64,000 bases of DNA, taken from positions 1-64,000 of the forward strand of contig CAVQCA010000055.1 of assembly GCA_963710815.1 (NCBI GenBank), written 5' to 3'. Source of the stretch: CAVQCA01 sp963710815. Lineage in GTDB: Bacteria > Pseudomonadota > Gammaproteobacteria > UBA9214. The translations under genes were made by a program, and so were the position numbers. Under the pieces are notes generated by a model. The model did no database searches and had not been told where the DNA came from. It saw only the letters and a list, made by a program, of their open reading frames with translations. Below, in pieces: positions 1-8,596 of this stretch (positions are counted from its first letter, which is position 1; every line of letters starts with the position of its first letter).

Positions 1-369
1 CGGGCGGGAATGGCGCAGCTGTGAATCATTCCAGGCCGGTATGTTCAGGCCTCTCAAAAAATAGGGGTAGATCGCATGTCCCTTTCCTGGTCGGCTGGTC
101 TTTGCCTTCGGATAGAGGACGGTAATCCCCATCAGCCGCATTAGACGCTGCACCTTCTTGCGATTCACCCGATGTCCCAGGTCCTGTAGATCACCCCTGA
201 TCCGTCGGCTGCCATAGAATGGGCGCTTGAGATGAATCTCGTCGATCAGCCGCATCAGCAGCAAATCCTCATCAGAGCAACCCATCGGTTGGTAATACAC
301 CGATAAGCGATTGATATCCAGCAACTGACACTGACGGGTTACCGGCAAATCATGCGTGCGATCAATCAT
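1..369 (-). pseudogene. IS3-family transposase OrfB fragment
   Basis: Reading the minus strand from an ATG at 369 gives the N-terminus of an IS3-family OrfB: MIDRTHDLPVTRQCQLLDIN, then VYYQP, a PFYGSRRIRGDL stretch, NRKKVQRLMRLMGI and YPYFLRGLNI. This is the helix-turn-helix region that precedes the DDE integrase core. After about base 40 the reading no longer resembles the expected RPNQVW-type integrase start, and the gene runs off the window. No OrfA is visible downstream of its start. I take it as a broken IS copy next to the hemB island; how much survives to the left cannot be seen. Confidence 0.75.
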
Positions 370-456
370 TTTCTGCCGCTCGGGCCGTGAATCCTTTCCA
401 GGCTCAAGTTTTGTATATATACGACGATTACATTTTACGTCAAATTGGTAATCGAT

Positions 457-1431
457 ATGGCATTCCCAGCTCAACGTCCGAGACGACTCAGAAAGAACCC
501 TGTGCTGCGTCGCATGGTTCGGGCGCACGAAGTCCGGATCGACGATCTGATTTATCCGCTGTTCGTGGTTTACGGCCAGGGCATCAAATCCGAGATCAAG
601 GCACTACCGGGCAACTATCACTTCTCGGTCGACCGGCTGGTCGAGGAGGCGAAAGAAGTCAGAGACCTGGGGATTCCCGCCGTTCTTCTCTTCGGCGTGA
701 CAGAAAAGCGCGACAGCTGCGCTACAGAAGCGTACTCGGATCAAGGCATCGTGCAGCAGGCCGTCCGGAAACTCAAACAGAGCGTGCCGGACCTCGTGGT
801 CATCACGGACGTGTGCTCGTGCGAATACACCGATCACGGAAACTGCGGCATCCTTGAAGACGGTTACCTGGTCAACGACGCGTCGGTCGATCTCCTGGTC
901 AAGACGACATTGTCCCATGCCAGGGCAGGCGCAGACATTGTTGCACCGGCGGCAATGCTGGACGGTCAGGTTCGGGCCATGCGCATGGCTCTGGAGAGCG
1001 AGGGCTTTCCCGATGTTGCTATCATGTCGTATGCGGCCAAGTTCGCCTCCAAGTTGTATGACCCGTTTTTTCAGTCCACAAATTCAGCCACTTGCGTCGA
1101 CAAGCGGACTCATCAGATGGACTACGGGAATTCCGATGAGGCGATGCGGGAAATCGCCCTGGATATCGAGGAGGGGGCCGACATCTGCATCGTCAAGCCG
1201 GGCCTCTTCTACCTGGACATTCTGTACAGGGCCAAACAGAAGTTTGCATTTCCGCTCGCGGTGTACAACGTGAGTGGTGAATACGCTCTGCTCAAGGCGG
1301 CGGCAGAAGCCGGACGTATCGACGAAGCAAATATCCGGATGGAGATGCTCACGGCTTTCAAGCGTGCAGGAGCCGACCTGATCATCACCTATTATGCGAA
1401 GCAGGTTGCCACGGAACTCCAGGGCCGATAA
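457..1431 (+). CDS. hemB: delta-aminolevulinic acid dehydratase (porphobilinogen synthase), zinc type
   Basis: This enzyme condenses two 5-aminolevulinates to porphobilinogen in the cytosol, the second committed step of tetrapyrrole synthesis. From ATG 457 it is 324 aa, the usual family length, and starts with the MAFPAQRPRRLR pattern expected; a TTG at 445 in the same frame is a less likely start. The catalytic-zinc cysteines lie in DVCSCEYTDHGNCG (C120, C122, C130), so it is of the Zn rather than Mg type. The two Schiff-base lysines are K195 (SYAAKFAS) and K247 (IVKPGLFYLD). The KPGLFY and SKLYDPFFQS stretches depart from the usual KPALPY and AFYGPF, so it may be a divergent second copy. 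It sits between an IS3 relic and an NRPS-like pseudogene rather than among heme genes. No clear ribosome binding site is seen. Confidence 0.93.
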   Translation: MAFPAQRPRRLRKNPVLRRMVRAHEVRIDDLIYPLFVVYGQGIKSEIKALPGNYHFSVDRLVEEAKEVRDLGIPAVLLFGVTEKRDSCATEAYSDQGIVQQAVRKLKQSVPDLVVITDVCSCEYTDHGNCGILEDGYLVNDASVDLLVKTTLSHARAGADIVAPAAMLDGQVRAMRMALESEGFPDVAIMSYAAKFASKLYDPFFQSTNSATCVDKRTHQMDYGNSDEAMREIALDIEEGADICIVKPGLFYLDILYRAKQKFAFPLAVYNVSGEYALLKAAAEAGRIDEANIRMEMLTAFKRAGADLIITYYAKQVATELQGR

Positions 1432-1484
1432 GAGTATGACTCGTCAACCATGCTGTGAGCGCTTCGTTGAGTTCGTCGCCTGTC

Positions 1485-1518
1485 CTAGCAGGCTGTTGAA
1501 AAAAAGCCTGCTGACTAG
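1485..1518. repeat. Solo IS1182-like end, palindromic, between two CTAG sites
   Basis: The core AGCAGGCT-GTTGAAAAAA-AGCCTGCT is a perfect 8-bp hairpin bounded by CTAG on both sides (1485-1488 and 1515-1518). CAGGCTGTTGAAAAA resembles the ends of the relic at 4953-5308 (CAGCTTGTTGAAAAA). I read it as the collapsed footprint of an IS1182-like insertion at a CTAG target. It could also act as a weak stem-loop after hemB, but no T-run follows. Confidence 0.5.
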
Positions 1519-1682
1519 GAGCCTGTCGGACTTAGGGTTGATCTACTGCGCTGGCGCGAGAGCGGCCCATAGTTCCCCGATATTTCGTTGCATAGAACCA
1601 CTATGCGCTTCGATATCGTGAACCTCTGTGCTCGCTCTCCCACCATGCTCGCGACGATCACCTAAGTCCGACAGGCTCCTAG
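1515..1682. mobile_element. Family C MITE-like hairpin element, copy 1
   Basis: A non-coding element of about 160 bp with perfect terminal inverted repeats GAGCCTGTCGGACTTAGG (left) and its complement (right). CTAG sits outside both ends and looks like a 4-bp target duplication. The centre is itself palindromic (GATATTTCG...CTTCGATATC around 1580-1620), so the whole unit can fold into one long hairpin. A second copy lies at 52521-52684 with high identity. No transposase is encoded; mobilisation would have to be in trans. Confidence 0.8.
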
Positions 1683-1721
1683 CAAAGTACTAACAATTCA
1701 ATGAGGACGGAACCAGTAGCC

Positions 1722-4445
1722 ATGAGCGAAGCCAATATTCAGCAGGACAGGCTATTCAGTACGGTCAATCCAGAGGAAGTGGCTACTCACGCGGTGATCC
1801 ATGCGACAAACTCCTTTCAGGAACTTCCGGCATTCGAAGTCGAGCAATCCATCAGTACACGTTTCGAACAGCAGGTCGCCGCCAACAGCGACCGGCTTGC
1901 CGTCAGGACGCGGGGTATGATCTGACGTATGACACGCTGAATCGATGGGCCAATCGTATTGCCCATTCGATTACAAGTGTGGTCACGCCGGGTGCCGGTG
2001 TGGTAGCCGTCCTCCTCGACCACGACGCGCCTTTGATCGCTGCAATCATGGGCGTGCTCAAGTCGGGCAACTGTTACGTTGCGATGGAACCTTCTCATCC
2101 CGTTGAACGTCTGCGCAAGATCCGCGAAGACTCCGAAGCTGTCCTATTGATCACGGACACCGCCAACTCATCACTGGCCCACAACATTATGCGCAGCCAG
2201 TGCGCTTTTCTGAACCTGGATGCGCTGCCGTCCGATGTCTCGGACGACAACCTCGAACTCGACATCCCACCCTCCGCACTAGCGCATATAGTGTACACAT
2301 CAGGCTCAACCGGCATACCGAAAGGCGTCTGCCAAACTCACCGTAACGTGCTGCACAACGTCCGCAATTACACCAACGCCTCCAGGATGACCGCTGCCGA
2401 TCGCTGTTCACTGCTGTCCCTGTGCTGTTACGCTCCCTCGGTCAGCGATATCTTTGCTGCACTCCTTAACGGCGCCGCAGTATTGCCGTTTAAAGTCGCG
2501 GAAAAGGACCGGCCAAGTTGGGCGAGTGGCTGAGGAGTGAGGAGATTTCTGTTTATCACTCCGTACCGATGGTGTTCCGCAACATGGCCGGCGCGGTGAC
2601 GGATCAAAGAGGGTTTCCGCATGTGCGCCTGGTCAAGCTCGGTGGTGAGCCAGTTTTGCGAAGCGACGTCGACTTGTTCAAGCAGCATTTTTCCTGACCA
2701 CTGTCTGGCTTTATGTCGGACTCGGTACGTCGGAAACGAATATCATTCGTTGATAATCTGCTGGATAAGTACACCGAAGTCGACGGCTACACTGTCCCCG
2801 CCGGCTTCGCCGTCGAAGGTAAGGAAGTGGTGCTGCTTGATGACAACTAGCAGGAAGTACCCGTCGGCGAAACAGGCGAGATCGCTGTCAGCAGTTCGTA
2901 TCTTTTCACAGGGTATTGGCGGAGGCCCGAGTTGACGGAGGCCTCGTTTGTGCCGGATCCACGCCGTAACGGCGGGCGGGTGTTTCGCACGGGCGACATG
3001 GGGCGCATGCTGGCGGGTGGGATGCTGCTGCACCTGGGGCGTAGAGATTCTCAAATCAAGATCAGGGGGGTTCGCATCGATCCGTCTGAGGTCGAGTCTG
3101 CAGTCAAGGAATTGCCTGAGGTGCGTGACTGTGTCGTGATTGCCTGTGCAGGATGAGCTGGAGGTGAGACTCGACTCGTTGCGTATCTCGTTGCCAAAAT
3201 GGAAGAGGCACTCGACGCTTCGATGCTGCGAATGCGACTGGCAGAGAAACTGCCCAGCGAATTGATTCCGACGCGCGTTCATATGGCTGGAGCGAATTCC
3301 GTTGACGCCGAACGGCAAGGTGGATCGCAAAGCGTTGCCTCGACCGAAAACCGACTTCGGCGAACAAGACCGGCCCAAGGACCTCCTGGAACTGAAACTG
3401 ATCAGTGTGTGGCAACGGCTCTTCCAGCGGGAAAATATAGGCCGGCATGACAATTTCTTTGACCTCGGGGGCCATTCACTGCTGGCCGCGCAACTGGTCG
3501 CCGAGATTGAGTCTCATTTCGGATGCAAGCTGCCCATTTCCGATTGTTGCAGACGCCAACCGTCGAGTCTCTGGCCCGGCGTCTGGCCAATGAAGACTGG
3601 ACACCGGCGTGGAGTTCGCTGGTCCCGCTGCAACCGCTTGGTGCCAGACCCCCACTGTTCATCTACCATGGATGGGGCGGGAGTCTCTTACTGGTTTGTC
3701 AACTAACTTCAAGCAGGTGTTTGCGCCTGATCAACCTGTATACGGCCTGCAGACGATCGGCCCGGACGGTGAAAAGGAACGGCATGCGTGTATTGAGGAA
3801 ATGGCAAGCCATTACGTCAGCGAGATTCGTGCTTTTCAGCCTGAAGGACCCTACTATCTTGCAGGTTACTCCATGGGCGGGCTGGTCGCCATGGAGATGG
3901 CGGAGCAACTGAGGCGCCAGGGCCAACGCGTTGCATTCCTCGGATTACTGGATACAAATCCGATATCCGTGTCCTGGATAGACTACGTGGTATCAGTTGC
4001 TCCGTACCTTTGGCAGAGGTTCAAGTTCCATGTGAAACAGCTGCGTGCAATGCCGTTACGTGAATATGTTGGCTACGTTCGAGATCGGTGGGAGAAACTT
4101 CGGTGGTGGATAAACAAGAATCGACGCATGCCGAAAGTGGTTATGAAGGCGTCGGAAAAGAACACCTCAGAACCTCAACTGCCTGGCATTCAGGACTATT
4201 ATAAAGACTTAGCATGTGCTTATCGACTTCGACGGTATGCAGGTTCAATTAACGTCTTCATTAGCGAGGCTGACAATTCACATATGGTTCGTGCTTGGAG
4301 TCGACTGGCGCGTGATGGTGCGACCATTCACCAGCTTACGGGTAATCATCTCGAGATAATAAGAGGCGAACATGGTCCAGAGACGGCGAAAGCCTTGAAA
4401 GCCGCACTGGAATGCGCTCAACAAGATAGTTACGCACACCTGTAG
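1722..4445 (+). pseudogene. NRPS-like adenylation-carrier-thioesterase (A-T-TE) protein, multiply frameshifted
   Basis: An intact parent would activate an amino or aryl acid as AMP ester, load it on a phosphopantetheine arm and release it by a thioesterase. The parts are in order but in changing frames. The N-terminus is at 1722-1915; the A-domain from about 1920 has a YDLTYDTLNRWANRIA stretch and A3 motif YTSGSTGIPKG near 2289. A7 (VFRTGDMG) is near 2980 and A8 (IKIRGVRIDPSEVE) near 3060. A10 (TPNGKVDRKALP) is near 3305, the carrier motif DNFFDLGGHSLL near 3460, and the thioesterase FIYHGWGG near 3660 and GYSMGG near 3870, with a terminal GNHLEII histidine. Frames break near 1915, 2505, 2695, 3155, 3285, 3545 and 3690, and a TAG stop lies in frame at 2848. 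With so many lesions it is a dead gene, though the thioesterase part (about 3690-4445) is still open. GC is lower than in the flanking core genome. Confidence 0.85.
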
Positions 4446-4539
4446 GCAGATAGTCGAAAATTCTCACATCACCATCAGGCTTGCCTGACAGACCCCCACC
4501 ATCCGCCGTACCACACTCCCAGGCAAGGACCTGACCAAG

Positions 4540-4680
4540 ATGACCACCGCCGAAGTTGAGACCCTACTGCGCCTGCTGGCAGAATGGGAACGGGAGGAAT
4601 TGGCGCTGCTGATGCAGGAGCGGCGGGGGACGAAGCAGGGATTGTTTTTGCCCCGATTCACTCGTCACAGGCACTTCTGA
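4540..4680 (+). other. Possible 46-aa coding relic
   Basis: A short open frame (MTTAEVETLLRLLAEWEREE and on, 46 aa) with a helical, Glu/Leu-rich composition that reads like real protein. It has no domain I recognise and no clear ribosome binding site. It lies between the A-T-TE pseudogene and IS debris, so it is more likely a fragment of a lost gene than a functional one. Confidence 0.25.
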
Positions 4681-4705
4681 CACGAGCCGTCCCTGGCGAC
4701 GTTAA

Positions 4706-4882
4706 CTATAGCTTGTTCGTTAAGCAGCAGGTTATAAGATCGATGTCATACTCCGACCAGTGCTTCTTCGGCGTGGCTAGATTATCCTTTCGTCGATCTG
4801 TGGTTTGTCGGGTGCAATAAAATGGCGCCACCTGCCTGGGACTATTCACGCGTCGGTCTCCCGTCTTCCTTCGCTCCTCCAT
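4706..4882 (-). CDS. Small hypothetical protein with DRR motifs
   Basis: From the ATG at 4882 the minus strand encodes 58 aa beginning MEERRKTGDRR and containing a second TDRRKDN motif. Repeated (E/D)RR and GDRR motifs of this kind often form short leaders of regulatory proteins or small conserved proteins in Gammaproteobacteria. A purine-rich AGGGGAG ends about 9 bases before the ATG and would serve as a ribosome binding site, which favours this start over the longer frame upstream. I recognise no domain or catalytic residue. It lies amid IS debris, so it could equally be a relic. Confidence 0.35.
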   Translation of the reverse strand: MEERRKTGDRRVNSPRQVAPFYCTRQTTDRRKDNLATPKKHWSEYDIDLITCCLTNKL

Positions 4883-4952
4883 AACCAGGATCTCCCCTCG
4901 TTGTGCCGTCCCTCTAGTAGACGGAGATTTGCGGATGAAGTTGCTTCCAGTT

Positions 4953-5308
4953 CCTAACAGCTTGTTGAAAAACAGCCGATGCGGCCATTCATTTTCATCG
5001 CACGGCAGATAGAACCGGACCATTGATGCCTATGGCTTCATACTTGCCCTGAATCAGCATCCGTTTTTTCTCGATCTGGCATGTACTCCTGCAATGCACA
5101 TCCAGATCCCGCAACGCTTCATCGATCAGCTTGCGTATGGCTCGCAGGGGATGATTTGCCGGTACAAAATCCTCTACCGTGCGCGTGATAAACAGAGCGG
5201 GTTGTCTGATGTCAGCTCCTCGCATGGCACTTTATTCCACAGCAATTGACTGCCGTAACTTTATCATGCGACGCTTCACCAAACGGTGTTTTTCAACAAG
5301 CTGCTAGG
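4953..5308 (-). mobile_element. Miniature IS1182-like relic with truncated transposase start
   Basis: Inverted ends CCTAACAGCTTGTTGAAAAA (4953) and the complement ending at 5308 (TTTTTCAACAAGCTGCTAGG) bound a 356-bp unit. Inside, the minus strand from 5225 encodes MRGADIRQPALFITRTVEDF then VPANHPLRAIRKLIDEALRDLD, the conserved start of IS1182-type transposases. The reading then departs into unrelated residues and stops, so most of the transposase is deleted. The surviving ends would make it a non-autonomous derivative. It lies directly upstream of the UbiD gene. CTAA/CTAG at the edges matches a CTAG-like target. Confidence 0.7.
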
Positions 5309-5361
5309 CATTTCAACAAACTTCTACCCTCGTTGGGACGGGAGCTAAACAGGAGACATAG

Positions 5362-6840
5362 ATGAAACCCGAACGTATACGTTCATTACGCTCATACATT
5401 CAGAAACTTGACGAGCTGGGGGACATTCAGAAGATTGACCAAGAAGTCGACTGGAACCTTGAGCTTTCGGCAGTGATTCGCCGATCTTATGATTTGATGG
5501 CTCCCGCCCCATTGTTCACTAATGTAAAGGGTTGCCCAGGCTTTCGTGTCTTTGGCGCCCCTGCGAGCTTGAGCAGCCGATCTGATATGAGCATGGCTCG
5601 TATTGCCCTGTCACTCGGTCTTCCCCCTACTACTCCAGCCACCGATCTGGTTGAAGCCTTGGCAAACGGACACAGGAGAACTCCTGTTAGTCCGACAGTA
5701 GTAGATGAGAGCGCATGCAAAGAAGTCGTCCTATTGGGCGACCAAGTCGATCTAACACGACTCCCCGCGCCGATGATTCACGAGGGGGATGGAGGGCGCT
5801 ATATCAATACCTGGGGAGTAATTATTACGCAGAACCCTTGTGGTTCGTGGACAAACTGGTCAATAGCTCGCATCATGCTGCTCGACAAACGCAGCATACT
5901 GATCGGTACAGGCGCGGCTCAGCATGTCAATACTATTTTCAATGAATGGCTGAAGTGTGGTGAACCCATGCCGTTTGCGTTAGCTCTTGGAGTTGAGCCG
6001 GCGATACCATTTGTCGGTGGAATGCCCTTGCCATCTGAGGTTTCGGAAGCTGACTTTTTAGGGGGATATTTCGGAGAGTCGATAGAGGTGATCAAATGCG
6101 AGACGAACAGCCTTAAGGTTCCAGCATCTGCTGAGATCGTTCTCGAAGGAACAATTTCCCATATGGAAACGGCTAATGAAGGTCCTATGGGTGAATACGC
6201 TGGCTACATATGGCTGAACCAAACACGGGCACAGCCCGTCGTGACAATAAACGCAGTTACGCATCGAAATAACGCGATCTTTCCCGTAGTCGCAGCGGGT
6301 CCACCGGTCGAGGAGGATCACACGTGCTGGGGACTGGGAATTGCCGCGCAGCTGCTACATGAGTTGCGGTCCGCAGGTTTTCCCGTAAAAAGATGCTTTT
6401 CCCCGTTCGAATCAGCCGTTCACTGGCTAGTTGTTACCGTTGACGATCGGTTTAAGAACCGAGAGGAGTCTAACGTCCTGGTTCGTTCGCTTCAGGATTT
6501 TCTGACCCGGTCGCGCCCGTTCATGTACCTGCCGAAGATCTTTCTTATTGACAACCAAATTGATCCTTCAAATGCCAAAGAGTTAATTTGGGCTATCGCG
6601 ACTCGACTTCACCCGACTCAGAGCGCCACGTTCATAGAAAACGTTCCGATCATGAAACATACGGGGTCGATTTCACCGGAAGAAAGATTGTTAGGGTATG
6701 GTACGAAGGTAATCTACAACTGCCTTGGGCCGTTTCCTGCGGGTAACCTCGTTCCGAAAGCCACTACATTTCGTTCGGGATGGCCGTTGGATGTACAGGA
6801 GAAAGTCATTAGTAAATGGCATGATTACGGGTATGACTGA
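5362..6840 (+). CDS. UbiD/Fdc1-like prenylated-FMN-dependent decarboxylase
   Basis: This protein belongs to the UbiD superfamily of reversible (de)carboxylases that act on aromatic or alpha,beta-unsaturated acids with prenylated FMN. It is 492 aa, the normal length. The cofactor-binding block WTNWSIAR places the conserved arginine at R170, and VLEGTISHMETANEGPMGE gives the two catalytic glutamates E273 and E278, so the E-R-E triad is intact. HEGDGGRYINTWG and SPFESAVHW resemble fungal Fdc1/ferulate-decarboxylase relatives more than E. coli UbiD. Its substrate cannot be told. No UbiX (flavin prenyltransferase) gene is near; the cofactor would come from elsewhere. GC is clearly lower than the core genes from 7 kb on, and IS debris lies immediately upstream, which suggests transfer together with the hemB/A-T-TE patch. 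A purine-rich AACAGGAGACATAG precedes the ATG. Confidence 0.88.
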   Translation: MKPERIRSLRSYIQKLDELGDIQKIDQEVDWNLELSAVIRRSYDLMAPAPLFTNVKGCPGFRVFGAPASLSSRSDMSMARIALSLGLPPTTPATDLVEALANGHRRTPVSPTVVDESACKEVVLLGDQVDLTRLPAPMIHEGDGGRYINTWGVIITQNPCGSWTNWSIARIMLLDKRSILIGTGAAQHVNTIFNEWLKCGEPMPFALALGVEPAIPFVGGMPLPSEVSEADFLGGYFGESIEVIKCETNSLKVPASAEIVLEGTISHMETANEGPMGEYAGYIWLNQTRAQPVVTINAVTHRNNAIFPVVAAGPPVEEDHTCWGLGIAAQLLHELRSAGFPVKRCFSPFESAVHWLVVTVDDRFKNREESNVLVRSLQDFLTRSRPFMYLPKIFLIDNQIDPSNAKELIWAIATRLHPTQSATFIENVPIMKHTGSISPEERLLGYGTKVIYNCLGPFPAGNLVPKATTFRSGWPLDVQEKVISKWHDYGYD

Positions 6841-7083
6841 GGGGATAGACCCCCCGACCTTGGCCCTGATTGAAACGTTCGTGATGGAACACCACGTGAT
6901 GAGTCTGGCATGTATTTACTAAGGGGCACATTCTTGTGGGAAACCGTCAGGTTATCCTTACAATTGGTCATGCAACCACGGACTCTGCAGTGTTTGCCTG
7001 ATTATTTACCGGAATGAGGGCTGGAGTCAGCCCATTCAACCCCTGATACCGGCCGGTCGAGCAGCGGCCCCTGAGGCGAACCC

Positions 7084-8538
7084 ATGAACCTGGCGCCACA
7101 CACTACGACTCTCGCCGTAGCGCTGCATGTGCTGATCGAACTGGCGCTCATCGTGCGCGTACTGCTCCGGCCGCATCGGGATCCCGCCTCGCGCATTGCC
7201 TGGGTTGTCGTCATCGCCGCGCTGCCGGTGATTGGCATTCTCACTTACCTGCTCTTCGGCGAGGTCAACATTGGCCGCTCTCGTGTGGCCCGACAGCGCC
7301 AGGTAATCGAGACAATGCCAGATTTCCCCCCGGCCATGCCCGGGGACGAGGTCAACCTCGAAGCTCGGGTACCGGCGCGTTACGAGCATCTGTTTCGCGT
7401 GGGGTGGTCGATCAGCGGGTTCGAGCCCGTCGGCGGCAACGCGGGGCGCCTGCTGGCGGACTCCAATGCGGCGATCGACGCCATGGTGGCCGACATCGAT
7501 GCGGCCGTGCATCACATCCACCTGCTTTTCTATATCTGGCTGCCGGACGGCAACGGCTGCAAAATCGTCCAGGCGCTGATGCGCGCCGCGCGCCGCGGCG
7601 TGAAATGCCGGGCCATGGTCGACGACCTCGGCTCGCGCATCCTGACCCATTCGGTGCACTGGCAGGCCATGCGGGACGCCGGAGTGCATGTGGCTGTCGC
7701 ACTGCCGATCGGCAACCCCCTGCTGAGGCCCTTCAGAGGCCGTATCGATCTCAGGAACCACCGCAAGATCGTCATCATCGACGGGCGCATCACATACTGC
7801 GGCAGCCAGAATTGCGCCGACCCGGAATTCCGCATCAAGCCGAAGTATGCCCCCTGGGTGGATGCCGTGCTGCGCTTCGAGGGACCCGTTGCGGCCCAGA
7901 ACCAGCGCCTGTTCGCCGGCGACTGGATGACCTGCGTGGACGAAAACCTCGATGACCTGCTGCGCCAGCCGGTCCAGGCACCCCGGACGGGCATTCCCGC
8001 GCAGGTCATCGGGACCGGCCCGACGGTGCGCCACTCGGCCATGCCCGAGATGTTCGAATCCCTCATGCACGCTGCACGCCGCGAGCTGGTGATCACCACG
8101 CCCTACTACGTCCCCGACGAGTCCATGCAGGATGCGCTTTGTGCGGCCGGGTACCGCGGCGTGGACACAACCATCGTCTTCCCCGCGAGAAACGACTCGA
8201 GGGTCGTGGCGGCGGCGAGTCACAGCTACTACGCCGAACTGCTTGCCGCCGGGGTCAAGGTGCATGAATACGCGGGCGGCCTGCTGCACACCAAATCACT
8301 CACGCTGGACGGGGAGATATCGTTGATCGGCTCCGCGAACCTGGATCGCCGCAGCTTCGATCTCAACTTCGAGAACAATATCCTGTTCTTCGATTCCCGG
8401 CTCACCGCCGCGCTGCGGCAACGCCAGCAGGAATACATTAGCTGCGCCCGCCCGATCGAACCCGACGAGGTCGCCGCCTGGCCCATGTCCCGCCGTCTCT
8501 GGAACAACACCATCGCGATGCTCGGACCGTTGCTCTGA
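7084..8538 (+). CDS. clsA: Cardiolipin synthase, phospholipase D superfamily
   Basis: It joins two phosphatidylglycerols into cardiolipin plus glycerol at the inner membrane. At 484 aa it has the ClsA layout: two N-terminal membrane segments (about residues 8-28 and 38-58, with the PLDc_N pattern SRIAWVVVIAALPVIGILTY), then two HKD catalytic motifs. These are NHRKIVIIDG (H226, K228, D233) and LLHTKSLTLDG (H402, K404, D409), the second followed by GSANLDRRSF. All catalytic residues are present. The gene stands alone, followed after about 60 bases by a protease-like gene on the same strand. This is the first gene of normal high-GC core character after the accessory patch. Confidence 0.93.
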   Translation: MNLAPHTTTLAVALHVLIELALIVRVLLRPHRDPASRIAWVVVIAALPVIGILTYLLFGEVNIGRSRVARQRQVIETMPDFPPAMPGDEVNLEARVPARYEHLFRVGWSISGFEPVGGNAGRLLADSNAAIDAMVADIDAAVHHIHLLFYIWLPDGNGCKIVQALMRAARRGVKCRAMVDDLGSRILTHSVHWQAMRDAGVHVAVALPIGNPLLRPFRGRIDLRNHRKIVIIDGRITYCGSQNCADPEFRIKPKYAPWVDAVLRFEGPVAAQNQRLFAGDWMTCVDENLDDLLRQPVQAPRTGIPAQVIGTGPTVRHSAMPEMFESLMHAARRELVITTPYYVPDESMQDALCAAGYRGVDTTIVFPARNDSRVVAAASHSYYAELLAAGVKVHEYAGGLLHTKSLTLDGEISLIGSANLDRRSFDLNFENNILFFDSRLTAALRQRQQEYISCARPIEPDEVAAWPMSRRLWNNTIAMLGPLL

Positions 8539-8596
8539 TTATGCGAACCGGCAAGGCCGTCTGGCTGCCCCCCGCATGCGCTGCTATAGTCGTGCC

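Noticed and set aside
1485..1518. Hairpin after hemB as a Rho-independent terminator
   Set aside because: The stem is good but no T-run follows on the hemB strand; its bases match IS ends.
1722..4445. Possibility that all lesions in the A-T-TE gene are sequencing errors
   Set aside because: There are several frame changes plus an in-frame TAG within one gene, while HemB and UbiD on either side are clean, so true decay is more likely. Two isolated frameshifts elsewhere (30595, 34280) could still be errors.
8050..8075. GTTCGAATCC-like stretch resembling a tRNA T-arm
   Set aside because: It lies within the cardiolipin synthase reading frame, and no acceptor or anticodon arms can be drawn around it.
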